DNA of 64,000 nucleotides from Aminobacterium mobile DSM 12262 (GCF_000526395.1 NZ_JAFZ01000001.1:372001-436000); one strand, 5' to 3'. Positions 37,017 through 46,045 are shown, numbered from the stretch's first letter. Notes: a model not told the origin generated them from the sequence alone. Translations and numbers: made by a program.

Positions 37017-37724
37017 TTATCTCACCCCCAGATAGGTTTCTTCTACGTAGGAATCTTTTGCAAGGCTGGCGCTATCGCCAGATAAGTGTATTTGCCCGCT
37101 TTCCATAACATAGGCCCGGGAGGATATTTCGAGGGCGAGTCGTACATTTTGCTCCACAAGCAGGATTGATGATCCCTGCTGGCTGATTTCCTCTATTTTT
37201 TCGTAGATCTGATCCACTACAACTGGTGCAAGGCCGAGGGATGGCTCGTCGAGAAGAAGCAGTTGGGGGCTGGTCATAACCGCTCTTCCTATAGCCAGCA
37301 TTTGTTGTTCCCCTCCGCTGAGAGATTCTGCCAGCTGATCTCGCCGGTCCCAGAGTTTGGGAAACAGTTGGTAGACCCATTCCAGCTGTTCTTGATACAA
37401 TGCCTTTTCTTTGAGAAGGTACCCTCCCATTTTTAGATTTTCATAGACAGAGAGGTTCCCGAAAATATTACGGCCTTCAGGGGAACATCCGATGCCGAGA
37501 GGTACTATCTTATAGGGAGGTAAGGATGTGATGTCTTTGCCTTTGTAGAGAATAGTACCTTTTGTTACGGAAAGTTCACCGGTAATACATCGAATGGTCG
37601 TAGTTTTTCCTGCCCCGTTGGGTCCTACAAGGGCTACAACCTCTCCTTCTTTTACCTCCAGGTTAATGTCGTGAAGGACTTCGGCCTTTCCATAGCCTGC
37701 AATAATGTGATTGAGCTTTAACAT
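37017..37724 (-). CDS. livF: ABC transporter ATPase, LivF type
   Basis: About 235 residues. Walker A is GPNGAGKTT, the signature is ESLSGGEQQMLAIGRA, and Walker B is LLLLDEPSLGLAP. The short C-terminus is typical of LivF. The frame is open further upstream to 37769, but the ATG at 37724 has GGGGGA 6 bases before it and gives the standard N-terminus MLKLNHIIAGYG. This start overlaps the livG stop by 7 bases, which indicates coupling. Confidence 0.88.
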   Translation of the reverse strand: MLKLNHIIAGYGKAEVLHDINLEVKEGEVVALVGPNGAGKTTTIRCITGELSVTKGTILYKGKDITSLPPYKIVPLGIGCSPEGRNIFGNLSVYENLKMGGYLLKEKALYQEQLEWVYQLFPKLWDRRDQLAESLSGGEQQMLAIGRAVMTSPQLLLLDEPSLGLAPVVVDQIYEKIEEISQQGSSILLVEQNVRLALEISSRAYVMESGQIHLSGDSASLAKDSYVEETYLGVR

Positions 37725-38524
37725 GCTGCTTCCCCCTTCTTTTCGGCACAGACAGCCTGCTTTTTCCAAGCTTTTTGCCCGAGATAGGCAGTGATAACCT
37801 TCTCGTTGTTTTGAACTTCAGAGGGGGTTCCTTGAGCAATGAGAGCACCTTGGTTCATTACAATGATCCGCTCACTAATTCCCATAACCACTTTCATGTT
37901 GTGTTCTACAATAATAATGCCCATTGGGGATTCCGAATGAATCATGCGGATAATGCGAATTATTTCGTCGGCCTCAGCAGGGTTAAGACCGGCAGCTGGC
38001 TCGTCAAGAAGAAGCACTTTGGGTTCGAAGAGGAGAGCTCGGGCCAATTCTGCCTTCTTTTGAATACCGTAAGGCAGGTCGTCTATGACAGTGGCGGCAT
38101 ATTGGTCCATATTCAACAGCCCAAGGACGTGATGTATTTTCTCTTCTATTCGCTTTTCCTCTTTTTTATATTTTGAAGTGAAGAAAAAAGCGTCTTTGAA
38201 GCTATAGCGCAAAGAGAGATGAAAGGCGATTTTCATATTCTCCAGAAGGGATAGTCCCTTCATGAGCCGAAGGTTTTGAAAAGTGCGCACGATGCCTTTG
38301 GCCGTAATGCGGTGAGGTGGATTGTTGGTTATATTTTCTCCATCGAGTTCTACTGTCCCCGATGTAACTTTCAGGACTCCGGTAAGAAGGTTGAATACTG
38401 TGGTTTTACCGGCTCCGTTGGGACCGATGAGGCCTAAAAGCTCCCCCTGCTCAAGTTGGAAGCTTAGACTGTCCACAGCTCGAAGTCCGCCAAAGCTTTT
38501 TGTCAAATTTTGAATGTTCAGCAT
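37718..38524 (-). CDS. livG: ABC transporter ATPase, LivG type
   Basis: 268 residues. Walker A GPNGAGKTT, signature-like DLPYGIQKKAELARAL, Walker B VLLLDEPAAGLNPAE, and the C-terminal extension NEKVITAYLG are diagnostic of LivG. It supplies one of the two ATPase subunits. It follows the binding-protein gene after a 65-base spacer with a strong hairpin. Confidence 0.88.
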   Translation of the reverse strand: MLNIQNLTKSFGGLRAVDSLSFQLEQGELLGLIGPNGAGKTTVFNLLTGVLKVTSGTVELDGENITNNPPHRITAKGIVRTFQNLRLMKGLSLLENMKIAFHLSLRYSFKDAFFFTSKYKKEEKRIEEKIHHVLGLLNMDQYAATVIDDLPYGIQKKAELARALLFEPKVLLLDEPAAGLNPAEADEIIRIIRMIHSESPMGIIIVEHNMKVVMGISERIIVMNQGALIAQGTPSEVQNNEKVITAYLGQKAWKKQAVCAEKKGEAAC

Positions 38525-38552
38525 ACCATCAGCTCCAGACGTATTATGAATA

Positions 38553-38579
38553 GGCAGAGGCTGTGTTCCAGCCTCTGCC
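38553..38579 (-). other. Intercistronic hairpin after the Liv binding-protein gene
   Basis: Perfect 11-bp stem (GGCAGAGGCTG with CAGCCTCTGCC) and 5-base loop between the binding-protein gene and livG, without a T run. It probably stabilises the upstream mRNA. Confidence 0.7.
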
Positions 38580-38589
38580 AGAGATGTTT

Positions 38590-39813
38590 TTATAGATCTT
38601 CCGGGTAGATTATGTCTTTATAGACTCTCTGTCCGCCCTTGAACTCTTTAAAGACGACTGGTTTCAGAGGAACTCTCGGATACTTCACCATTTGGGGATC
38701 TGGATACGAAATAGGCATGGTGGTTTTTACGAACTTGTGGCTTTGAATTGTATCTCTCAAAGCTACTCTCTGTTCTTCAAGAGACATGGAATCCCATTTT
38801 TCTTTCCCGATGGTTTCAATGGATTCCAGCATAATATTGACGGCGTCGAAACCGAGGCACTCAAAAGCGCCGGGCTCGTTGTTGTATTCCGCTCTGTAAG
38901 CCTCCACAAATTTCTTGGCATTTTCCGTAAGAGGATATTCTGCTGCAAAGTGGGTAGAGACAATGGCACCCTCTATAGAGGGTCCACCTACCTCTACAAC
39001 GCTCTGGTCGTCAGCACCGTCGGTAAGAACTATAGGAAGCTTGATGCCGAGTTTTTCTGCCTGTTTTGCGATAATAGGCCCATCTTGTGGGAATGGGGGC
39101 GTAATAACGATGCCTTCAATCTTTTCTTTCTCTATGACTGTTTTTAGGCGAGTGAGCTGGGCCGTAAAGTTTACGTCGCCAGTTTGATAGATTTCCTGAT
39201 GTGCAATCGCCGCGTCATCTTTGGTGTAGGCTTTGAAAGCATCCATAAAGAAATTTGAGAGGTCGGTACTATAAGCGCTGGCATTGTCCCAAATAACAGC
39301 TACTTTTTTCCATCCCAGGGTATGGGCGCAATATTTAGCTACAGCTTGCCCCTGATAGTTATCTCCAAAGGGAGTCATGAAGATAAAATCTCCAATGCTG
39401 GGAATAGTTGGCGTTGTAGCCGTACCGTCAAGGAACACGGTTTTTCCTTCTTGGAAAATGGGGCCGGCAGCAGATACAAGAGAGTCATCGGTCAGTCCAC
39501 ATGCAGCTATTACTTTGCTCTCTTCCACCAAACGGATAGCGGCATTTGAAATAACCGTGGTGTCGCTCTGTCCGTCAATGTTTTTGAGCTCTAGTTTATG
39601 ACCGATAACACCTCCTTGCTCGTTAGCAAGTTTTACAGCAAGCTGAGTTCCGCGAAGGCCGGCTTGCCCCAAGGGAGCTGCAATCCCTACCTGGCTCCAT
39701 ATAGAGCCAATGACAATAGGACCTTCCTCTGCACTGGCTATAGTTGCCGATGCGACAAAAAACGTGAGAACAAAGAATAGCGACAAAATCTTGCGAATGT
39801 TTCTTCCCTTCAT
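38590..39813 (-). CDS. Liv-type periplasmic amino acid/amide-binding protein
   Basis: 407 residues with a signal peptide (hydrophobic residues 9-26, cleavage near ASA-EE). The mature part begins IVIGSIWSQVGIAAPLGQAGLRG and has the Leu/Ile/Val-binding protein fold (peripla_BP_6): ELKNIDGQSD, AVIWDNASAYS and ECLGFDAVNIM. It delivers the ligand to LivHMGF. With the operon's terminal amidase, an amide or urea-like ligand competes with branched-chain amino acids as the natural substrate. First gene of the operon. Confidence 0.87.
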   Translation of the reverse strand: MKGRNIRKILSLFFVLTFFVASATIASAEEGPIVIGSIWSQVGIAAPLGQAGLRGTQLAVKLANEQGGVIGHKLELKNIDGQSDTTVISNAAIRLVEESKVIAACGLTDDSLVSAAGPIFQEGKTVFLDGTATTPTIPSIGDFIFMTPFGDNYQGQAVAKYCAHTLGWKKVAVIWDNASAYSTDLSNFFMDAFKAYTKDDAAIAHQEIYQTGDVNFTAQLTRLKTVIEKEKIEGIVITPPFPQDGPIIAKQAEKLGIKLPIVLTDGADDQSVVEVGGPSIEGAIVSTHFAAEYPLTENAKKFVEAYRAEYNNEPGAFECLGFDAVNIMLESIETIGKEKWDSMSLEEQRVALRDTIQSHKFVKTTMPISYPDPQMVKYPRVPLKPVVFKEFKGGQRVYKDIIYPEDL

Positions 39814-40476
39814 ACTGAATGCACCTCCATGAGAGTATGTGTGTATAGCTTATGACATAGCTTTTGCTGACGTCGCCCAGCAAAACTTTTTATTGGTAAA
39901 CAGAAAAATAATTTAGAGTGCTTACATACGAGAAACTTTTGTTATGAAACAACACAGTAAAACTCGTAATTTATTAGAAAGACTCTTTAACGTTATAAAG
40001 TAAAAACAGGAACTATCGGGTTGATGTTGACAGAGAGACACACGTGCTTGTTGTGTACGTGCATGTGGTAGTGTGAGTAGTAGTTGTTGAAAGAGAGAGC
40101 TGGATAAATGAAGTTGTTGCTAATTTGAAAGAGGAAAAACAATCTTGGGAAACCAGTAGAGGGTGAACACAAAAATTCCACAGCTTCTTCTGTAGCGATT
40201 TCTGCTGCGAAAACACGCTTAACATGCTGGGAAAGGCTATATCCGCTGCTTGTAAAAGACAGAACCAGCGCTGCATTGAAAAAACCTCGCTTTCAAAATG
40301 AAGTTATATTGAGAATAAGAGTCAAAAACATAAAAAATAAATTCCCAACTTTTAAATATACATACAGTATAAATAAGGAAGACGTTTTGTCAAATTTAAA
40401 CACTTTCGTTTGCGAAGCATATGCTTTACTAGCCTCGGGATATTGTAGTTCTTATGGTAGAATGGAAAAACATTTT
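39814..40476. other. Long non-coding gap with a possible gene remnant
   Basis: About 660 bases without an intact gene, upstream of the Liv operon and of the folT riboswitch. On the minus strand an open frame runs from a stop at 40293-40295 down to about 39993. Its first part is protein-like (NAALVLSFTSSGYSLSQHVK, then AAEIATEEAVEF). It has no start codon with a ribosome-binding site and degenerates into low-complexity Thr/His codons. It is probably a decayed gene end. I recognise no family. The bases near 40030-40080 are GT-rich. Confidence 0.35.
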
Positions 40477-40626
40477 GGCAGAGTAGGCGACTTTGCGTTA
40501 AGTGCTTAGGGATGGGACGTTGCCCTGAGACGAAAAGCTTTCACCAGCTTGCGGTAGGCCGCCGCGTTCGCTGCCACATCGATACGTTACTCCTTTGATG
40601 TGGCAGACCTGCCCATAAAGGAGGCG
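40477..40626 (+). promoter_or_regulatory. Tetrahydrofolate riboswitch controlling folT
   Basis: The aptamer spans about 40477-40575: P1 GGCAG (40477) with CTGCC (40571-40575), then AGAGTAG, GCGTTAAGTG, GGGATGGGACGTTGCC, GACGAAAAGC and GCGGTAGGCCGCCGC, which match the THF-I riboswitch consensus in order. The expression platform is visible. CTGCCACATC (40571-40580) can instead pair perfectly with GATGTGGCAG (40597-40606). In that form CTCCTTT (40590-40596) lies in the loop. Otherwise CTCCTTT can pair with AAAGGAG (40617-40623), which contains the folT ribosome-binding site. Translation should be shut off when the aptamer is bound. Confidence 0.88.
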
Positions 40627-40633
40627 TTCGTTT

Positions 40634-41185
40634 TTGAAAAAACAGCAAGGCAATTTGTTTAAGTATCGCTCTTCAACTCAGGAAATTGTCTATATCTCTC
40701 TCCTCGTAGCTTTGAATATTGTGCTAACCCGTATTGCGAGTATTCGAGTTCCCATGGCTGGTGTGGAAATGGTACGAATTGGTTTTGGCGCGTTGCCTGT
40801 GGTTTTTGCTGGGGTTTATATGGGACCCCGTGCAGGAGGGGTTGTAGGGGCGCTAGGGGACGCTATTGGATTCTGGATCAATCCTATGGGGCCGTATATG
40901 CCCCATTTCACTCTTACAGCAGCACTTACAGGGATTATCCCCCCCTTGGTCTTGAAGTGTTTTCATACCAAGGGAGACTACGCCTTCTGGCAGCTTCTTG
41001 TGGGGCTGGCAGTGGGGCAGACCATCACGGCGGTGTTGCTGGTTCCCTATTTTATGCAGTCTCTTTATGGAGTGCCAATGATAGTTACTATGATCCCTCG
41101 TATCCAGACTCAGGTAATTCAGATCCCCCTTTATGCTTTTTTGGTGAAGAGTATAGCGAGAAGAATGTCTATTGCCTTTGGATAA
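40634..41185 (+). CDS. folT: Folate ECF transporter S component
   Basis: 183 residues with five to six membrane segments. Motifs EIVYISLLVALNIVLTRI, RIGFGALPVVFAGVYMGP, GGVVGALGDAIGFWINPMGP and FTLTAALTGIIP match FolT, which binds folates and couples to a shared ECF energising module not encoded here. The tetrahydrofolate riboswitch directly upstream confirms the vitamin. It starts at TTG (40634), 9 bases after GGAGG at 40620-40624. A strong terminator follows, so it is monocistronic. Confidence 0.9.
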   Translation: MKKQQGNLFKYRSSTQEIVYISLLVALNIVLTRIASIRVPMAGVEMVRIGFGALPVVFAGVYMGPRAGGVVGALGDAIGFWINPMGPYMPHFTLTAALTGIIPPLVLKCFHTKGDYAFWQLLVGLAVGQTITAVLLVPYFMQSLYGVPMIVTMIPRIQTQVIQIPLYAFLVKSIARRMSIAFG

Positions 41186-41236
41186 AAAACGAAGGCTTAA
41201 GACAAGGAGCCAGTTAAAAACGTCCATTTGATCGTG

Positions 41237-41269
41237 AAAAGAGCCGTTTTAAAAAACGGCTCTTTTTTT
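41237..41269 (+). terminator. Rho-independent terminator of folT
   Basis: A 12-bp stem (AAAAGAGCCGTT with AACGGCTCTTTT) followed by a run of seven T residues, about 50 bases past the folT stop. Confidence 0.92.
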
Positions 41270-41306
41270 GTGGGAAAGTGGATGCATTATACGAACCCAA
41301 ATATAT

Positions 41307-41336
41307 TTAATGTTTAAAAGAAAGATGATATACAAT
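41307..41336 (+). promoter_or_regulatory. Candidate promoter of the chemoreceptor gene
   Basis: TTAATG (41307-41312) and TACAAT (41331-41336) with an 18-base spacer, 42 bases before the start codon. The -35 is weak. No sigma-28 pattern was found. Confidence 0.3.
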
Positions 41337-41377
41337 AGTTGTAAAATTTAAACCTTTTGGGGGGAGGGGAAATAATA

Positions 41378-43393
41378 TTGACCATTCGAAAAAAACTGTT
41401 AGGCGTCAGTATTTGTGTCCTTATTCTCTTTTCCATGGCGCTGTTTGTCGTGAACAGAAGAAGTGAGCGTTTTTTTGTTCGTTACCTTGAAGCATCTGGT
41501 ATGGAGATCATCGCGGCTGATGCTCAAATTGTGGGATCTTTTTTTGAGAAATACGAGAATTTTATGGATGCGGCAGCCTCTGCTGCAGAGCAATCTTATC
41601 GCCTTGATTCTATTTTAAAGCCTGCTTTGGAAGAGATGACGAAGAAAATGGCAAAGGATGGAGTTATGGCGGTGTATTTGGGGACGGAAGATGACGGGCG
41701 TTTTATTGTAGGTGGCGATTGGGTTCCGCCAGATGGGTGGGATCCTCGCGAAAGGCCGTGGTACAAGCAGGCATTGGAAGAAAAAAATACTATTTTTACC
41801 CGCCCATACATTGATTCTATCACTGGCAATGTAGTGACTACAGCGGCAACTCCAGTCTATGAGGGACCTAAATTAATCGGGGTCGTTGGATGTGATGTCG
41901 ACATTTCTACTTTAAGTGATTTTGTTGCTGGCTTGAAAATTGCGGGGGAGGGGTCGGGTTTTCTCTTAACCCCTGAAGGATTGGTGATGGCAAGTTTTCA
42001 TAAAGAAGATGTTATGAAGGCCAATATGGCGACTCATCTTCAATTTCCCCAATCTCTTCGAGATATAGCCAATCGCATGATTAACGGGAGCTCTGGAATG
42101 GATAAGTTTATACAGGATGGAGTGGAGCAGTACGCATTTTTTGCCCCCACCCGCCATGGTTTTTCATTGGGCATTACCTTCCCCACATCGACGATAAAAA
42201 CTCAAGTCGGAGCTATTACTCGTCAGCTACTTTATATTGCTGGCGGTATTTTTTTGCTTCTTTTGCTTGTTTTAAGGTGGATTTCTGTGGGGATCAACCG
42301 TTCTGTAGATATGTTGACATCTGATGTAAAGAAATTAGGTCAGAAAAACCTGGCTATTCGGTGCCTTACAAAAGGGAATGATGAGATGAGCATGATCGCC
42401 ATGGAGCTAAACAAGATGGTGGACTCGTTGGGGAATGCTATGACTATAGGTCGCCGCCAGGCTCGACAAACTTTAGATAGTTCACAGACTCTTGGTGCCC
42501 TTTCCGAGGAGACATCTGCTTCCATGGAAGAAGTGAAAGCTTCTGTAGATGAGGCAGAGCAAGCCATTCACTCTATCCTTCAGGCGGCTACTTCCGTTTC
42601 AAAAGTGGTTCACTCTTCGGAAGAGACAGCTCAAGATGTGGCAAAAGAAACCCAACAAATAGCGTCGTTGACAGAACAGGCGGCATCTCTTACTGAAAAA
42701 GTGAGAGGGTTAAGTTCTTCTGTTGTGCAAAATATAGATAATGCAGTGCATCAGGCAAGGGTGAATGGTGAAGCTTCACGTCAGTTATTAGATTCTATTG
42801 GCAAAGTAAAAATTTTTGTGGAAACTATCACTAAAATTGCTGATCAGACAAACCTTTTAGCGTTGAATGCTGCTATAGAAGCGGCTAGAGCAGGGGAGGC
42901 CGGTCGTGGGTTCGCTGTTGTGGCTGAAGAGGTCCGAAAACTCGCAGAAGAATCTGCAGAGGCGGCTCAGCAAGTTCGCTCCATTACCGATGTAATAGTG
43001 GCTGATACTGGCAGGACAAATGATGCTGCAGAAGCGATGGTGGGCATTCTTCAAGAGGCATCTCAGCGTATAGAGGGAACCCAGACAGCTGTAGGGGAGA
43101 CAAGCGCTATGCTGCCTCAGATTAACGAAGCAGTGCAGAATATAGTGACATTGTCTCACGGCCAGGCAACAGAGGCCCAAAATCTAAGGCAGAGTACTGA
43201 CGAATCTACCCGGCGTATCCAGGAACTGCTGGAAACTGTCCATCAGATCAGTCAAGCCTTTGAAGATACAGCTCGGGCAGGGGAACAATTGGCTGTAGAA
43301 GCTCAGAAGTTGTCTTCTCAGGCAGAAGAGACTCAGAACATTATGGAAGAATTTAAATTGGAAGATCAGAAGGGGCTTATGGTTCAAGCGTAG
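41378..43393 (+). CDS. Methyl-accepting chemotaxis protein, dCache amino-acid sensor
   Basis: About 671 residues. Membrane helices lie at residues 5-25 and about 283-305. Between them is a periplasmic dCache domain, then HAMP (about 305-360) and a signalling domain with the conserved hairpin tip [20 protein letters not shown]. Numbered from the TTG start, the dCache holds Arg126, Trp128, Tyr144, Asp146 and Asp173, the positions of the published dCache_1AA amino-acid motif, but Trp121 in place of Tyr121. The frame is open upstream to 41357, but that TTG lies before the GGGGAGGGG site, so the TTG at 41378 is preferred. It should report amino acids to CheA. Confidence 0.88.
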   Translation: MTIRKKLLGVSICVLILFSMALFVVNRRSERFFVRYLEASGMEIIAADAQIVGSFFEKYENFMDAAASAAEQSYRLDSILKPALEEMTKKMAKDGVMAVYLGTEDDGRFIVGGDWVPPDGWDPRERPWYKQALEEKNTIFTRPYIDSITGNVVTTAATPVYEGPKLIGVVGCDVDISTLSDFVAGLKIAGEGSGFLLTPEGLVMASFHKEDVMKANMATHLQFPQSLRDIANRMINGSSGMDKFIQDGVEQYAFFAPTRHGFSLGITFPTSTIKTQVGAITRQLLYIAGGIFLLLLLVLRWISVGINRSVDMLTSDVKKLGQKNLAIRCLTKGNDEMSMIAMELNKMVDSLGNAMTIGRRQARQTLDSSQTLGALSEETSASMEEVKASVDEAEQAIHSILQAATSVSKVVHSSEETAQDVAKETQQIASLTEQAASLTEKVRGLSSSVVQNIDNAVHQARVNGEASRQLLDSIGKVKIFVETITKIADQTNLLALNAAIEAARAGEAGRGFAVVAEEVRKLAEESAEAAQQVRSITDVIVADTGRTNDAAEAMVGILQEASQRIEGTQTAVGETSAMLPQINEAVQNIVTLSHGQATEAQNLRQSTDESTRRIQELLETVHQISQAFEDTARAGEQLAVEAQKLSSQAEETQNIMEEFKLEDQKGLMVQA

Positions 43394-43543
43394 GTATTGT
43401 TTAAAATGCCCGCGCAGTCTCTGCAATGAAGTCTCGGTATGCGTATGCCCCAAGCGCAGGTTCCGTTTAAGATATCCTGCGTGGTTGCCGCAACGAGGGC
43501 TCTACATACGTATGGTTCGAGCGCACGTGCTGTTTAGAAATGT
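43378..43543. repeat. Diverged tandem repeat, about 66/67-bp period
   Basis: Two and a half units start at 43378, 43444 and 43511. Shared blocks in order are TATG, CAAGCG (CGAGCG in unit 3), AGGT, GTTTAA and then, in units 1 and 2, GCAAYGARG and CTC. Many differences are transitions. Unit 1 begins inside the last codons and stop of the chemoreceptor gene, and unit 3 runs up to the terminator stem. No function is known. Confidence 0.65.
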
Positions 43544-43587
43544 CTCTGAGCCTTGTCTCCTCTAATAGACAAGGCTCAGAGATTTTT
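43544..43587 (+). terminator. Rho-independent terminator of the chemoreceptor gene
   Basis: Perfect 15-bp stem (CTCTGAGCCTTGTCT with AGACAAGGCTCAGAG), 8-base loop, then ATTTTT. It lies just past the tandem repeat and faces the end of the convergent phoR. Confidence 0.92.
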
Positions 43588-43593
43588 ATATGC

Positions 43594-45345
43594 TTAATTT
43601 TTTTGAGTGGGGAGCTTTATTTCAAATAGTGTTTTTTCTCCATTCGCCGTGACGAGAGCTATATTTCCTCCATGGGCTGTAAGAATTCTTTTGGCAATAG
43701 CTAATCCAAGACCATACCCACCAGAGCCCCATTGTCCTCTAGCTCTGTGAGAGTCGCCACGGCGAAATCGTTCGAAGATGAAAGCGGCAGTTTCCTGGGA
43801 AATTCCAATGCCGTTATCTTCTATCTGAAGAATCCACCATCCTTCTTGATGGGAAAGAGAGACAGAGATCTCCCCTCCTTTTTCTGTCCCGAATTTCTCT
43901 CGAACATATTTTATAGCGTTATCAAGAATGTTTCGGATGGCTCGAGAGAGATCCTGTGCTCGCCCCATTATCAACGCCCTTTCGGGGAGATCTGTTTGTA
44001 TGGAGATATATTCGGCTAATGGATGATTTCGGCCTTCTTCTGTGAGAGATTGAAGGAGGCGAGAAAGGTCCAATTCTTCCTCCTTTTCTGAGGGGGGCTC
44101 GCTTTCCAGCCGAGAGAGGAGGAGCAGATCGTCCACAAGGCTGGTCATGCGCTCCTGTTGATGAATAATGGAATCGAGATAGCGTCCTATTTCTTCGTTT
44201 TGTTCGTACTCTTCCTGTAAAAATTCAGCGGTAGCACGAATAGTGGTAAGGGGGGTCTGAAGCTCATGTCCCGCATCGGCAATAAAATCTCGTCGAGCCT
44301 GCTCAAGTCGAATTTCCTCTGTAAGGTCGGCAATAACCAGGAGCGGACCACTGCCAGTTTGACGAGCATAAATGCTTAAATGGCGGCCTTCTTGTTCGGG
44401 CATTTCTGCTTTAATTGTCTGTTCTTTTCCTTCTTTTGCCTCTTGGAGCAGGGGGTACAGTTCCGCCAACGTGAGAAAACGTTCTATAGGTTGGCCTGGA
44501 GTCATAGTGGTTCTGATCCCCAGCAATGTTTGGGCTATAGTGTTGGAATAGCGAAGCCGATTGTCATTATCGAGGAGAATGACTCCTACAGGCAAGGCTG
44601 CGATAATACGAGAAAGAGTGTCTCTCTCTTTCCCAAGGTCTTCCAGAGCGTTTTTTAGACGAGACGACATTGTTTGCAGAGATTCGGAAAGACGTTGAAG
44701 TTCCGGATCTGCCATGAGAGGAAAACGGACATCTTTGTCCTCTGAAATAGTATGTGCTGTTGCAATAATACGTTCCAGAGGAGTGAAAAAACGTCGGACG
44801 ATCCAGAAACCAACCATAATAATCAGAAAGGCAATGATGATAATATACGAGAGAAATTGCAGTTTGGCCTGAAAAATTGTTTCTTTGAGGGTTGTAAGAG
44901 GATAGGCCATGCGTATGAAGTATGTTTTGTCGTTGAAGAAAAATTTTCGTGCCAGATAGACCATATAGGCCTTGAGAGAATGGCTGTAACGAGTGGTGCT
45001 GCCTAGCCCCTCTTTAGTTGCCTGACGTATTTCCGGTCTTCCTTTATGGTTATCAAGGGTTTCCGCATCTGTTGCGCTATCGAGGATTACCCGCCCATCC
45101 TGGTTGATAATAGAGATGCGGCTTCCGAAAATATCCGACCACTGTTGAAGGTTTCGTTGAAAGGCGGAGTATCCGTTATCTTCTATTACTTGTGTTATGG
45201 CGGCGGTATGTCTCGACAGCCTGTCTATGGCATCAGAAATAAGCCGCTCTTTCATAATGCTCGAAACGAGAAACCAGCTTATTATGAAAGCCAAAACGGT
45301 GACGAGGGTAAGCACCGCGGTTACTTTTCCCTTGAGGGTATTCAT
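43594..45345 (-). CDS. phoR: Phosphate regulon sensor histidine kinase
   Basis: 583 residues. Two membrane helices (residues about 8-28 and 165-188) flank an extracytoplasmic sensor domain. Then come a HAMP-like linker, a PAS domain (about 245-340), the dimerisation helix with the phosphorylated histidine in DFIADAGHELQTPLTTIR, and the ATPase domain: NILDNAIKY (N box), QIEDNGIGI (G1), FERFRRG (F) and GYGLGLAIAKRI (G2). Glycine precedes the histidine where serine is usual. It overlaps phoB by 4 bases and ends the pst-pho operon. Confidence 0.88.
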   Translation of the reverse strand: MNTLKGKVTAVLTLVTVLAFIISWFLVSSIMKERLISDAIDRLSRHTAAITQVIEDNGYSAFQRNLQQWSDIFGSRISIINQDGRVILDSATDAETLDNHKGRPEIRQATKEGLGSTTRYSHSLKAYMVYLARKFFFNDKTYFIRMAYPLTTLKETIFQAKLQFLSYIIIIAFLIIMVGFWIVRRFFTPLERIIATAHTISEDKDVRFPLMADPELQRLSESLQTMSSRLKNALEDLGKERDTLSRIIAALPVGVILLDNDNRLRYSNTIAQTLLGIRTTMTPGQPIERFLTLAELYPLLQEAKEGKEQTIKAEMPEQEGRHLSIYARQTGSGPLLVIADLTEEIRLEQARRDFIADAGHELQTPLTTIRATAEFLQEEYEQNEEIGRYLDSIIHQQERMTSLVDDLLLLSRLESEPPSEKEEELDLSRLLQSLTEEGRNHPLAEYISIQTDLPERALIMGRAQDLSRAIRNILDNAIKYVREKFGTEKGGEISVSLSHQEGWWILQIEDNGIGISQETAAFIFERFRRGDSHRARGQWGSGGYGLGLAIAKRILTAHGGNIALVTANGEKTLFEIKLPTQKN

Positions 45346-46043
45346 GATTGTTTCTCCCAGGTGAGGCGATAGCCGCGACTTCGAAGGGTCTGTATAGTGA
45401 GGGCGGGTTCTCTTCCGTCCTCGATTTTTTTACGAAGTCGTGAAATATGGACGTCTACAGTTCGCGTATCTCCTCCATAGAGGTTCCAAATCCGGCCGAG
45501 CATTTCGTCTCTGGAGACAGTGCGTCCAAAACGCCGGGCCAAGAGTTCGAGGATACGAAATTCTGTGGGGCTGAGGTCGAGAAGTGACTGCCGCAAGATT
45601 GCTGTCTGACTTTCGAAATCAAGAATCAAATCTCCTTCCTCCACTCTTTGTCGGCTCTCATCTGCTATTTGGACACGGCGCAAAATGGCCCCCACTCGAG
45701 CTGTTAATTCAGCAAGGGAAAAAGGCTTTTTAATATAATCATCTGCCCCGAGGTCTAGACCTTCCACTACGTCTGTTTCCTCTCGACGGGCGGTGAGCAT
45801 AATAATGGGGATAGAGGCCGTTTCTTTGTTGCTTTTCAGACGACGACAGACTTCCCACCCATCCATTCGAGGAAGCATGAGGTCAAGGATAATAAGATCT
45901 GGCTTGGCTGTAAAAGCCATATCAAGAGCCGTATCTCCGTCTGCGGCATTAAGGGTGTCATATCCACGGCGTTTTAAGGCTTGAGAAACTATTTCTTGAA
46001 TTCCTTTCTCATCATCTACTACAAGAATACGCTGTCCATTCAC
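45342..46043 (-). CDS. phoB: Phosphate regulon response regulator
   Basis: 233 residues. The receiver domain has the acidic pair in VVDDEKG, the phospho-acceptor Asp in LIILDLMLPRMDGWE (about residue 53) and the Lys in YIKKPFSLAEL. The C-terminal winged helix of the OmpR/PhoB type contains LSPTEFRILELLARRFGR and TVDVHISRLRKKIED. It should bind the Pho boxes found here upstream of pstS and phoA. Two bases separate it from phoU. Confidence 0.9.
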   Translation of the reverse strand: MNGQRILVVDDEKGIQEIVSQALKRRGYDTLNAADGDTALDMAFTAKPDLIILDLMLPRMDGWEVCRRLKSNKETASIPIIMLTARREETDVVEGLDLGADDYIKKPFSLAELTARVGAILRRVQIADESRQRVEEGDLILDFESQTAILRQSLLDLSPTEFRILELLARRFGRTVSRDEMLGRIWNLYGGDTRTVDVHISRLRKKIEDGREPALTIQTLRSRGYRLTWEKQS

Positions 46044-46045
46044 CC

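Noticed and set aside
40030-40080. GT-rich run as a microsatellite or recombination site
   Set aside because: Not a regular repeat; simple base-composition bias in a degenerating region.
40276-40509. Plus-strand open frame of 77 codons ahead of folT
   Set aside because: It runs into the tetrahydrofolate aptamer and has no ribosome-binding site or recognisable product.
43378-43543. CRISPR array
   Set aside because: Only two and a half diverged units with no conserved short repeat and spacer pattern, and no cas genes nearby.
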